NCBI RefSeq assembly: GCF_030253575.1
Contig: NC_080564.1
Span: 6,802,501 to 6,866,500 of the forward strand
Length of the DNA stretch: 64,000 bases
Source: Rhododendron vialii
Taxonomy: Eukaryota; Streptophyta; Magnoliopsida; Ericales; Ericaceae
Reading direction: 5' to 3'
Below the pieces are notes generated by a model. The model was not told the origin of the DNA. It worked only from the letters and a program-made list of their open reading frames with translations, and made no database searches. Shown here piece by piece: positions 1 through 11,136 of the stretch (position 1 is its first letter; the number at the start of each line of letters is the position of its first letter). Position numbers and translations under genes: made by a program.

Positions 1-190
1 ATCATGGTGCATGGCATGTTTGCAGAGTGAGTTGTGACCCCTTTTTGGGAGAAAATTTTTAGACTTTTGCCTTTTCGGAAAGCATTGAGCATATGTTTTG
101 TACCTTATCTTAGTTGGGAAGATTGTATAGGATTTTAGATAGTTTCTTTTGTCGTTTACTCGGGTCGAGTAAAGTCCAAGTTGGGGGGTG
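1..190 (+). mobile_element. 3' internal tail of an LTR retrotransposon (cut by window start)
   Basis: This stretch ends in a purine-rich run (ttggggggtg at 181-190) that directly abuts an LTR starting TGATAAGCC. That is the layout of a polypurine tract next to a 3' LTR. No reading frame of gag or pol is visible, and the rest of the element lies before the window. Confidence 0.6.
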
Positions 191-1693
191 TGATAAGCCC
201 TAAATAGTGTAAATAATGGGGCTTATCTATCCCGTTTTACTGCACTTGCAAGCGGTTTATACTTGTTTCTATTTGATTTTGCGCGTAAGTTGTGTTTTTG
301 TTAAAAAGTAGGTAATCGGAGCGAAAAGGACGTTTCCAAGGCTCCCAATAATCCTCGGAGGAATCCAGAAGCATTCGAGTACATGTGGCACATTAGGAAT
401 TGCTCCCCGAGTCTCAAACGAAGTGATCAAAGCATGAAAGGAAGGTTCGTGGCTCTCAAAGACCGAAAGAAAGAAGAAAACAGCAAAAACCAGCCAGAGA
501 AACATGGGGTATCAATACCCCCAACACTGGGTATCAATACCAGGAAGCATGCTGTCCAGAGAGGACAGAGGTATCGATACCTCTTTTAGGGGTATCAATA
601 CCCGGTGTCTGCGAGTGAACTTTTTAATGGCATTTTTGTAATTATTTTGTAAAGGGGGTATATATATCAACTTAAGCCCGATTTCAGGGCATGGAAGACC
701 TGCATCTTCTCTCTCTACCTCCCTCTCCTCTCAAACTCTTCATCTCTCTTCAAAGGAGATTGAAGAGTTGGGTTTTGAGGTATTTCGTCTTCATTAATGT
801 TGTAGGTACGGTTGAGATCTTTCGTAATCTTAAGTTTATTTTCGTTTGTATCCATGAATCGTATTTATCTTTTTATGCTTGTTCTTCATTCTTGTTTTAT
901 GGATGAGTAGTGATAAAGGCTTGGTCATGGGGTGATTTCTATCTCGTGACTTGGGTAGTTTAATGGCTTCTTTCATTTCTTGTACTTAATGAGGTTTGTG
1001 AATGGATTAAGTTCATTTTTACGTAACAAAACCTAGGGTTGTTAACCTCTTTGATTATATGTAGGCAAGGACTTGATTTCTTGCCACATACAATGCTTGG
1101 AGCTATGTCACTCTAAGTGTTTGCCAAAATGCCTCAAAGAACTTGTTGAACTCTAATCTTTGGTCTAAACTTAGGGTTGTTAACTTCTTTGATGCCGTGT
1201 CGACAAGTCTCCTTGGCACACGACATGCTTGGAACTCTGTCACTCTAGGTGTTTGATAAAATGCCTAAATGAGTTCCTGTCCATCTCCAAACCTTGTTGT
1301 ATGAGTCAAACTTGATTTTCATGGTTAAATCTTCCGAGTGAGATCAAATGACAATGACTCTCACTTGAGTTATCGAAGAGAAGCATTGAACGACCTAAGT
1401 TATGGGCGGAATAAACCCCTAGACCTTGCCGCTTTTAATTTCTAGTCAAACTTCATTTTCAATCAAATTAGGAGGTAGAGAGAATTTCAATCACTCAAAA
1501 GTTGGCCGTCTCAAAGCCGAACCTAAAGGTTGGCGGTCCTAACGCTAAAAACCCTTCGTAAATCAAACCTCCGGCCTAGCTCCATTGGCTCCCTGTGGAT
1601 TCGACCTCGGACTTCCGAGTTTATTATGCTGCAACCGACCTAGCCCTACGCTTGGGATGCTCTTTATTGGAACACACTTTAAGGTCGCAAGCA
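191..1693 (+). mobile_element. LTR of a Ty3/gypsy-like retrotransposon (family A)
   Basis: The LTR starts TGATAAGCCC at 191 and ends GCAAGCA at 1693, giving 1503 bp. Boundaries were set by comparison with the minus-strand LTR at 30345-31836 (1492 bp). The two share the start TGATAAGCC, the phrase GGGGCTTATCT just inside it and GCCCTACGCTTGGG near the end. A TATA-like run (ggtatatatatca) lies near 657-669. Four copies of a palindrome with core GGTATCAATACC or GGTATCGATACC lie at 506-603, upstream of that TATA. The polypurine run at 181-190 makes this the 3' LTR of a larger element. No coding potential is seen. Confidence 0.75.
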
Positions 1694-2169
1694 GATCGAT
1701 ATAGTCTCTCGGTAATTGGAGTTTGATCATCTGAATCTTTGGCGGAATATGTTGTCACGCAATATGTTTGGGTTGGGTTGAAAGACAACAATTCTCTCCT
1801 CTCTTTTTTCCCTCGTTTTGCTTTGTCTGATGATTACTCCGTCATGTAACTATCGCTGGACTTATTGATGAAGAAGGATCAACGAAAAATTAGGAAAATT
1901 CTATTTCCATTTTTGGTTAGACATTTCCATCCCATATTTCTTCCTATCCACAGTCCACACACTAGTTTATTACAATAGTTGAGGTTGTCTTTGTTCTTTG
2001 AATCATGTTCCCCATAATGCACTAGTGCACTCCTGTCCTGTCTGGAAAACATCTCAGCGCTAGCTGCCTAGTTGTTTAGGTACATTGAATTTGGAGCTCA
2101 GCTCTTTATGATTAGTACCCATCAATTACCTAATCTATCTTTCGCTTACCTCATAATTATTCACATTAA
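1694..2169. other. Intergenic, no gene seen
   Basis: AT-rich sequence between the LTR and a small inverted-repeat element. No protein-coding signal, RNA gene or clear repeat was recognised. Confidence 0.5.
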
Positions 2170-2605
2170 CGGTCCGTTTGATGAGCGAGATAATTGTAGA
2201 AAATGCAAGAAAGAAAAAAAAAATACTTATTTTGTGCTCACTTAGCAAGAATATCCAAGAAAGTGGTAGAAAGTGAACTTTTCTGCACAACCCTCTAAAG
2301 CATGAGAGTCTGCTTTACTTTTTATCACAAATTTGTGCAGGAAATTTTTTTTTCTCGAGAAAATCAACAACAATTACTCCTAACAGTCAAACTTCCTTCT
2401 TTATCTTCTTCAATCCACATTTTCTCTTCTAATTTCGGCAATTTTATTCCCTCCAAAACAAGGATATTATTTTCTCTACAATTTTCTTGCAAAACTTTCA
2501 TTCCAATCAAACGGATTTGAGAAAAAAATAATTTTTATTTTTTTTCACTTCACTTTCTATCATTTTCACTTTCCATTTTATTTTTTCCGCCAATCAAACG
2601 GACCC
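2170..2605. mobile_element. Small inverted-repeat element (MITE-like)
   Basis: The ends are inverted copies: GGTCCGTTTGAT at 2171 and ATCAAACGGACC ending at 2604. The interior is AT-rich with no reading frame. The flanks (taa on the left, tag on the right) weakly suit a 3-bp TWA-type target of PIF/Harbinger elements. The superfamily is an inference. Confidence 0.55.
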
Positions 2606-3230
2606 TAGCAATTTTAAGCAGAGAGTGTAACCGATAAAGCTATAAGGGTTCACACAACCAAGGTCCTTAAAAACACGTCTCTAATTAATATCGTTAGTCA
2701 ATAAAAAGACGTGTCGCGGATCAAAATAAAAATAAAAAGACGTGTCTAATTGATTAAGAACGGAATCTTTTGGGTCAAAGTTAAAATAACTGTGGAAGAA
2801 ACTTCTACTTTATTTTGCGGATCAAAAAAAAAAAAAAACTTCCACTTTGTTTGGTTTGCTTTTTAAAAAAAAAAAAAATTTAACCCAAAAAAAATTTATT
2901 ATTCATATTTTCAATCATTTCTCTTATCACTCATTATCTCTATCTCCAATAATTATTATCATTTCTCTCTCTATCTCTCCCTACTCATTCCTCCTGTCTC
3001 CAATCATTACTCTGATTTTTCTTACACTCATTATCCCAAAAACCAAACTTAAATATTTTCAAAAATTCATCCAAACACAACAGAATCCTTATTTATGGTG
3101 CGCCCCATGCAACTCAAAGTTGAAGTTAGATGGATCGGTTCCGGATTTCCAAAAAAAAAACTTCTATATTGGGCTAGATTTATAGTTTATTTCACCGCAA
3201 TACCAAGTATACGCGCATCAAAAAAATGTA
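2606..3230. other. Intergenic, AT-rich
   Basis: Low-complexity AT-rich DNA with poly-A and poly-T tracts and TC-rich stretches at about 2920-3010. The 112-codon frame over 2847-3185 is made of this low-complexity sequence and resembles no protein family. Confidence 0.5.
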
Positions 3231-3501
3231 CTCTCTCTGTCCCTTTTTAAGTGTTCTGCTTCGTAACTCCAACTTATTAAAAAGATATCATCATTATACC
3301 TTTCACATCAATTTTGTTCTCCACTTTCCCTACGTACCATTCATCATTACACTTTTACTTACTAACTTTTCAAAATGAAATTTACTTTTACGGACAAAAT
3401 AGACAATGCACCAACTTTTATCCACTAACTTTACAAAATGAACACTTATTAAGGGACATCTCAAAATGAAATACTGGACTCTAAATAAGGGACGGAGAGA
3501 G
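3231..3501. mobile_element. Stowaway-type MITE
   Basis: A 271-bp element with terminal inverted repeats CTCTCTCTGTCCC and GGGACGGAGAGAG (12 of 13 match). It is flanked on both sides by the dinucleotide TA (3229-3230 and 3502-3503). Ends of the CTCCCTCCGTCCC type with a TA target duplication are the hallmark of plant Stowaway (Tc1/mariner-derived) MITEs. Non-coding. Confidence 0.8.
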
Positions 3502-5464
3502 TACAAGATTTGTATCATCTCCGCATCGACTTAATGCAAACAATACGGAGTTACTACATCATTAAATGCATGTATGTGAAAGTGATCTCTATGTTTGTTT
3601 AACTGGCCAGAAAAAATCCCATTATGTGTATGCTTCAATTTTTATTTGAAAAGTATGCTTCAATATTCGTAAAAATTATATTGGTACACGTAAAATGTGT
3701 ATTGAACTTTTAATTCATTTGACTTTATATGTAAGGTCTCGTTCTGCTAAGATTTTTTATTTTTTAAGTATTTTATTTTTTATTTTATGAAACATATCAT
3801 TCTCTCATAATACATTGTCTTTAATTCAAAAAATATGTACTTATTTAATTAGTGAAACACACCCTAAATTATCTACCGCTTGGTTAGCAAAGCCGAATTA
3901 TTTGAGCATATAAAAGTCAGGGATTACTAGTTGCGTATAATATTGATTAGAGAATTAAATTATTGGGTCGCCTAACCCTTACCAGAAATGTCAACGTGCG
4001 GACTTTTCCACGAACCACATCACACCACGTGGTAGTTCCCCCTCGTGGGCATCATGTCGGAACAAAGGAAACATGGCCCACAAATGCCTTGAGCGCTTTA
4101 TTTTCAACCTTCTTCTATAGTGTGCCATAAAGGTTAGGTAAATTGTTTTTTTCATCCACCGGTTTTGATGTCCGAACTAAATTACGCTCATCTCAATTAT
4201 TTTTTATCTCAGTTTGATCAGAGGTAGGCTATCCACTTTGGAACTAGGCGATTTATGAGAAATTTCTCTTCTGCAACATGGTTCTGAGGCCTCTAAATTT
4301 CAAACTCAGAATGTCTAAATTTTCAGCCCAACCCTATTTTCGAGTTTAAAATTTGAGATTAAATTCTTTTCACCGACGGTGAAATACACCACTTTTCCAC
4401 CACCACCTTTTTGGTCTTGCCCTGTGTTTATTGTTGATCTGAATCGTTCATCTTGTAGACCCCACATAGTTGTATATCCATGCAAAAAATAAACTTGGTC
4501 GGACATCGATAGAAATATCAAAAAATTGTATTTTATTTTGTAAAATGAATAATTTATCTTTATTATTATCGGTAGGACCCATAATAGACGGTGTTCGAAA
4601 AGTTGGGTTTTATACCGACGATATATAAAATTTATTCTCTTAAAAGTTAGGTTTGTGTTTTACACCTTTGACCTTTTCCAACCGGCCAATGGGAACTGCC
4701 CCAGTGGATCGTTTTCATTCGGCCGAAAACTCCGTCGGCGGCGGCGGCAGAGACGGTACTGTTAATTTCCCATTTTCTCTCGAATCTTACGTGGCGAGAT
4801 ATGGTGAGATAATGTGATCGAATCACCACCGTCGGATGGATGGTGATTGTTCCCCACACGGTTGAAATTACTCGAACTGGCAAAAGCATACACGAGTCTG
4901 CACTAATTTATTACTTACCCCTCCCACCGTGGATAAGTATCCAGTCCACATTGAGTAATACTCCAATGCTTTTGTATAGGTTTTTTTTTCGGACCTTAAA
5001 ATTAACGATCCGGCAAATTTTCAATGACTCTGTAGTTACAGCCTAATAATGTTTTGCTACGGAGCATTTGATTTGGAGGTGGAAATAATTAGGGACTCTG
5101 AGCTTGAGTTTTTAGCTTTTAGCTAGAGTTCGAGATCCAGTTCAGACTTAATTCACGAGTCACGATCCATGTTAGATCTAACTAATTAACTACCCATTTT
5201 ATATGTTCTCTACGTTCCTATAACCTCATTTTCATTTGTCTCGGTAAAATCTTTCACTTGCATATTTGGTTCCCCTCTCCATTATATAGGAAAAATGAGC
5301 CCTGGTAATTTATGTAAGATCGACACTGACGACTAAACCTCAAATCCTCTCGGTAGCTCAAAGATTTGGATGAGCTGAACTCGATCGAGCTCGTTTGCGA
5401 GATTACGAGTACTATTGATACAAAAGGTTTAATTTGTTTGTTGCCATCTACAAGATTGACTATT

Positions 5465-5503
<39 letters not shown>

Positions 5504-7519
5504 TTGTTGGAATGTCGCTTCAAGTTTAACTTCACTTCTTCTTTTTTTTAAATTTTTTTTTTAAATTTCGCAATTCATCTCGAGGAAGAAAATTTCAAAA
5601 GCAACGCGTAAAAAGCTACTCACACACTAGAAACATAAAGGTTAACAACTCCCTGTTCAGTTCTTCTTACTTTTTTGTATTTCGTTGCTTTTTTAAAAAT
5701 TTGATCGAGAGCTTTCTATGCTTTCTGATTTTTCTTGTTTAGTTCGATGGATAAAGATAAATTCAGAGCCAACCATGACTTTTCAGAGGCCGAAAGCGAA
5801 AATAAAAGATGAAAGTCTTTTTGTTGGACTAGAAGGGGTGCCAAAATAGAAAGGGCTCCTTAAAATTTGTAACTTCTCGAGGCCTAAAGCAGCAGCCGCC
5901 TCTTGAGCGTTAGCTCAGAGCTGGCTTTGGGTAAATCTACTTTATAACTCAATACTAGAACAAATCGCTACACCAGCAGAATTTCAAAAATATGAGAAGA
6001 TTTTTTAGACATTCCAAACATAACCTAGCTCAGAGGATAATATCAATCATTCTAAATCTTGGGACCATTGGAGGATTTGTTTGGTCGTTAAATTTAGGGT
6101 GTTGGAGTTAGTCGATGTGCGTGGAAGCTGACCCAGACATCCGGTTGAGAGAGAGAGGATAATTTCTAATCACTCCAACCAAAGCTAGCTAACCAACACG
6201 GTTGTGTGGCTTGTGCAATTAACACCATTATTATAAAGAAAAAAGAGTTAAGAAAGGTTTGCTTTTGGCATTATAGATTGAAAGATATATGTAATTTTAA
6301 AATGACAAGAATTCTTGAAAATGCCAAACTTTATGCGACGGAGGGAGTAGTTAGTTAAGCATGGAAAGAGTTACACTCTACTAATTAATAATTATTGTTA
6401 TCTAATCACATGGCAAATGATGTATCCCTCCTAATCTCTCTCACTTTATTTTTAGTCCTATCACATCCCTCCGTTTGTTTCTCGTCCTTTTCCCCCTTTT
6501 GTAGTTACTTTCAAAATGACAAAAAAGTCCTTCCAAATGTGACATTTGGAAGGTACAGCCAAAGGGTATCTTAGGATTATCATCAAAATGACGACAAGTT
6601 AAAAGGTGTGGGATCCTCATTTAGTAATGGTTTAGGCAGTGAGCATTACCATAAATGATACTGGATCTTTTTTAAGGATTAGAATAAAGAACAATTTAGA
6701 TGATGTCAATGCGTGTGGGTGCAAATTATTGCAACTTAATTTCGTTGTTAATCGCAGATATTTCTTGCATTTGCGTCACTATTCTAATGTAGAATACGCT
6801 AGAAAGAATATGCTCGTACACAGTTTCGACAAGTACGTGTATCAGTTGGAGCGGCTCAATTCATCGGTAGAAGAGGGTAATTAAGGGATCCAGTCTCGTG
6901 AATACAACTCTTTTCTTCTCAGCGTGGTATTTTTATTCAAGTCTCGTTATGGAGATATTCAACGTTCGATTTGATATGAATCCCAAGACACGTTTAAAAA
7001 CACTTTCTTTTATAAATTGTTTGACAATCTAACCACTTTTGATATTTTGAGATTGTTGAAATCTTCCTTGATTCTGACCTCTGGATCGATTTTGTTTCCA
7101 AAAGATGAACCTTGAAATTAATTCCAAAATATTGCAGTATTTTCTAGTATCTATACTTGGTTCACACTGTCCATGCCTTTGCATGAGGTTTATACAATAC
7201 CTATGATGACTAGCTTGCTTTATCAATTATGGACAAAAATTATAGTTGGCCAAACATCGTTATAGGTTGAGAAATTGGGTTCTAGAGTTGAGTAGATGAC
7301 TTGATCATTTACAAAAAGGAGCAGGTGTATATTTGGGACTTGGGAGGGTGTGTGAATATGTGTGTGTCTATGTCTATATATATATAATGCACATAGAATG
7401 GCAGAATGGGAGGAGGTCATTTTCATCAATTGGACTTTAAAGAGATTTTTTTTTTTAAAAATGGAAGAAAATCATTGCTGTCTATGTTGTTCCTTCGAAG
7501 CGATTCTTCTCTAGTCTAG
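3502..7519. other. Intergenic region with decayed repeats
   Basis: No gene was found. Contents I can name are a (GA)n microsatellite at about 5466-5500, a possible SINE-like tail at about 6060-6150 (similar to 13850-14050), a lone Stowaway-like end near 6336-6352 (gacggagggagta) and a GC-richer patch with a GGC run near 4735-4750. The short frame at 6639-6884 has no recognisable domain. Confidence 0.45.
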
Positions 7520-7520
7520 G

Positions 7521-7665
7521 GAACGGACTCGATCAAACAGATGGACCAATAGGATCGATCGATCAAATGTTTCATTTCGATGGTCGTATATATGGAACGG
7601 ACTCAGTCGAACGAACAGATGGACCAATAGGATCGATCGATCAAATGTTTCATTTCGATGGCCGC
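7521..7665 (+). repeat. Tandem duplication, period about 74 bp
   Basis: Two head-to-tail units start with gaacggactc at 7521 and 7595. They share the block gatggaccaataggatcgat and what follows. The second unit has a few extra bases near its start (gaacgaacagatgg). Non-coding. Confidence 0.85.
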
Positions 7666-9219
7666 AACAGTTTCTTTTTTTTTAAACCTACTTATATCAT
7701 CCAAAAAATAACTTTTAATCTATTATTGTTAGCGAAATCATAATCATATTCATTCACCTAGAAGAAAGTAAGAGACCGGAATTCTCTCCAAGTTTTTGGA
7801 GTCAAATGAAATTTGATCCGAAACTTATAATAGAAGAGAAACTTATAGACCGGCGTTTTAACCCTAAATTTTTTACACGAACAATCTATGGGATGATTCG
7901 GATTGGCGTATAAATGAATTTAGTTTGGATCATCGTATGGACTCGTGAGGAACCACGTGTGCTCTTCAATGGGTCCAATCATTGTCTCCATCTTGAATTG
8001 GAGAACAGCAGGATATTTTTAAATGGAATGGTCAGCAGTTTTGTAGTTTCCCACTATCAGACCGATATAATGGGCAATAAGTTTGGTAGAAGAGATTTTT
8101 TTCCTTTTTTTTTTTTTTGGTATCAAGAATACGTGATAAAGTACTTATTATAATAATCTGCTCCATATTTCACAGTAGATAACATTGGTTAAACAAATAC
8201 CAACTAACACATGCAGTTGATAAGTTATAAAAATTTTAAACCTCTATCTCTTTACGTACGTAGTGACTAGCAAAATCCCGTGTGATGGTACATGATTATG
8301 CTAGCTCTCTAGCATTATCATTGACGAAAAAAATCATAAATTTTGCGTAATTATGTTCTAATATGAACCAAGTAGATTGGGTGTGTTCTAAAACGCAAAA
8401 TAAGTAATTATTTTTTAAGAAGGCAATTTTAAGCTTAAAAATAATGGACTTAGTGAAATCTAAAAATATACAATATGGATCTCATCTGAAAGATCTCATT
8501 GAAATCTTTTGAACGATGCAAAAAAAATCAAAAAAATATTTTTTATTTACATTATTTTTGACTTTAAAAATATAAAATAAAAATTTATTTTTTAAAAAGA
8601 TATTCTGAAACTTGCCCTTTTATTATACTCCACTTAGAACTATAAAGGGACTTTTTCACATGTGGAGAATGTGTTTTTTTATCCTGGAAAAACTAGTAGT
8701 ACAATGAAAGAGAATATTTAGAGCTGTGAGTCTGGATCTCCAGGTACCTCCCGAACCCACCGCGCGCGAGCTTGGATCCCCTATAGTCTCTCCCGGAAAA
8801 AGTTATTGATCCTTTCGTCCTTGTTTGTTGGTTCATCTTCGACGTTCGTGTCATGTCTTAAATTGTAGTAGTATATATCTTTCAATTTATAATGGGTTTC
8901 ATAATTTTAAAAAATATCGTATAAAAAAATTAATTAAAATTTATTAAATAAAATTCATATTACATATGTTTAGAGATTCATATTAAAAAATACGTACAAT
9001 TTTTAAAGCAGTATGGTATAATGAGAGTGGGCAAACAAACGTGGACGGAGATGGTACTAGTTACTGTATAACTGGTCGTGTCACGTGGTCTTCTCCAAAT
9101 TTTTTTTCTTTTTTTCCCTCTTTAGGAAGGATAAACTAGCGGGGTAGTACAGTTGAGTTGTTCTTGGTCAAATTCAAGAGGAAAAGAAATTGATATAATT
9201 CAATAAAGTGTATGCGTGC

Positions 9220-9230
<11 letters not shown>
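7666..9230. other. Intergenic, upstream of the NAC gene
   Basis: AT-rich DNA with no recognisable gene. The 79-codon frame at 7914-8153 has no family resemblance. The last few hundred bases may hold the NAC promoter, but no element is clear enough to call. Confidence 0.45.

Positions 9231-9273
<43 letters not shown>
9231..9273 (+). repeat. (GA)n microsatellite upstream of NAC gene
   Basis: A nearly pure GA dinucleotide run about 290 bases upstream of the NAC ATG. CT-rich stretches follow at about 9398-9423. Such runs are frequent in plant promoters and 5' leaders. Whether this one is transcribed is unknown. Confidence 0.85.
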
Positions 9274-9565
9274 TTGCCAACCACAGTTGCGTTACGAACC
9301 ACGTTTCTTTCTCACCCAAGAATCCTCTATTTAGGGAGCTCTGGTCCTCACAACTCCTCTTTTCTTAACAACATTTCGATCTTTCTGTTACACTATTCTC
9401 TCTCTCAATCTCTCTCTCTCTCTGCATATTTTCTGCCATCCGGGTTTAAGCTATTTCTGTCTTTGTTTTCGTAGCTTAGTTTTCAAAAACCCACCAATTC
9501 AGCCTTTATAAACACTCCTAACCTTGAAACAGAGGAAATTAGAAAGGATTAAAGGAATTTCTGGA

Positions 9566-9766
9566 ATGGAAAACGATTCCGGCCTCTGTAGGGATGAAGA
9601 GCAAATGGAACTGCCGCCGGGTTTCCGGTTCCACCCGACGGACGAAGAACTAATAACCCACTATCTATCCGAAAAGGTCCTCGATAGCTGCTTCTATGCT
9701 AGAGCCATTGGAGATGTAGACTTGAACAAGGTTGAACCCTGGGATTTGCCTTGTAAGTTTTCTAAA

Positions 9767-9813
<47 letters not shown>

Positions 9814-10783
9814 CCTCCGATTCTTGTTGTGTTTCTAAATTGTTCTTTGTGATTCTTTGAAAATGAAGGGAAAGCGAAAATGGGCGAAAGAGAATGGTAT
9901 TTCTTCTGTGTTAGAGACAGGAAGTACCCAACGGGGTTGAGGACTAACAGGGCTACCGTCGCCGGTTACTGGAAAGCTACCGGAAAAGATAAGGAGATTT
10001 TCAAGGGGAAAGCCCTGGTCGGAATGAAGAAAACCTTGGTCTTTTACAAAGGGAGGGCTCCAAAAGGAACAAAAACAAACTGGGTCATGCATGAGTATAG
10101 GTTAGAGGGCAATTATTCCCTCTACAACTTGCCTCAAACAGCACAGGTATACAAAAAAAAAAAAAGAATTTCCTCTGTTTTCACTCTATTTTGTTTGGGT
10201 TTGTTTTAACTTTTTGTTTGGTTTTTTGCAGAATGAATGGGTGATTTCTAGGATTTTCCAAAAGAACGCAAGTGGAAAGAGGACGCATATTTCTGGGTTG
10301 GTGAAAATGAGGAGTTCCGAAGACGAATTTCAGACTTCGAATCTGCCTCCTCTAATGGACTGCTCTGCTGCTTTCGAAGGCCAAACGAGAAGCACGGCCG
10401 GCTGTGCTTCTCACGTGACCTGCTTCTCCGACACACCGGAGGAGAAAAACCCACATGACCGAATGGCTGATAGCTTCGTCAACCCGCTCCTCGCCTCTTC
10501 CTCTAATTCGAAGCCTCTGTTTCCGAAAGACTCTTCTGTTTCGGACTCTCTGTTTTCGTCCCAATTCGTGCCGAACATGGAGAGTTTCAATTACCTGGAG
10601 TCCACCCTGATGCAAGATCAGTCTATGATGAGGTTTCTGTTCAATAATATGAAGAGGGAGTCAAGGGAATTCTCTACCGACACCGGGATGAGTACCGATA
10701 TGTCGTCGGTTCTGTCGGGCCACGAAATGGACCCGATTCTTTCAGCTGGACCTATGGATCTTGATTGTCTGTGGAATTATTGA
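9566..10783 (+). CDS. NAC100-like: NAC-domain transcription factor, NAC100-like, three exons
   Basis: Predicted exons are 9566-9752, 9869-10146 and 10232-10783, joined at GT-AG sites. The first junction rebuilds a Trp codon (T|GG) in DLPW; the second is in phase 0 before NEWVISRIF. The product is 338 aa. I chose the ATG at 9566 (MENDSGLC...) because the frame upstream opens only with TTG. The NAC domain fills about residues 15-165, with subdomains [59 protein letters not shown] and NWVMHEYRL. The C-terminal half is the divergent activation region and ends DLDCLWNY. The N-terminus and this ending resemble the NAC079/NAC080/NAC100 group (family knowledge). A miR164-type site lies in exon 3. The protein should be a nuclear DNA-binding factor; its exact developmental role is not readable here. 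Intron 1 contains a (CT)n run. Confidence 0.93.
9772..9811 (+). repeat. (CT)n microsatellite in NAC intron 1
   Basis: A pure CT run inside intron 1, between the donor at 9753 and the acceptor at 9868. Length variation here would not change the protein. Confidence 0.85.
10410..10430 (+). promoter_or_regulatory. miR164 target site in NAC mRNA
   Basis: These 21 bases, in exon 3, are complementary to the known plant miR164. Against a perfect target I count three mismatches (target positions 1, 2 and 9) and one G:U pair at the miRNA 5' end. The core CACGTG-x-CCTGCTTCTCC is intact. It encodes the peptide SHVTCFS, which is the usual place of the site in miR164-regulated NAC genes. Post-transcriptional control by miR164 is therefore likely but inferred. 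Confidence 0.85.
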
Positions 10784-10987
10784 ATTTGAAGATGAAATTG
10801 TAGAAAGTAGTAGGATAAAGAATATTGGGAGGAAATTAAGGGGAGATTTTTCATTAGTCATCATGCAAGTTGTTAGTAATGTTATTATCAAGTTGTTGTT
10901 TGTGCGTTAGGGTGTATAGATTTTTCATTACCAATCATTGTAGTAAAAGACATCCCTCTGTGTGTTGTAAAAAGCAAACAAATCGTT

Positions 10988-11043
<56 letters not shown>

Positions 11044-11136
11044 GTTCATGGTTTGATATTCTGTTCTTTGTTTTTGTTTTGTTTTTTAATCTCTGTTTCA
11101 TTCAGTACTATCAAATATGAGGATACTTGTATTTAG
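10784..11136 (+). other. Probable 3' UTR and downstream region of the NAC gene
   Basis: AT-rich sequence after the stop codon, with a long (CT)n run at about 10989-11039. No polyadenylation site can be fixed by eye. The 88-codon frame here is generated by the CT repeat. Confidence 0.5.

Noticed and set aside
9524-9565. Upstream extension of the NAC protein ([14 protein letters not shown])
   Set aside because: It starts from a TTG. The ATG at 9566 gives the MENDSGL start usual for this group.
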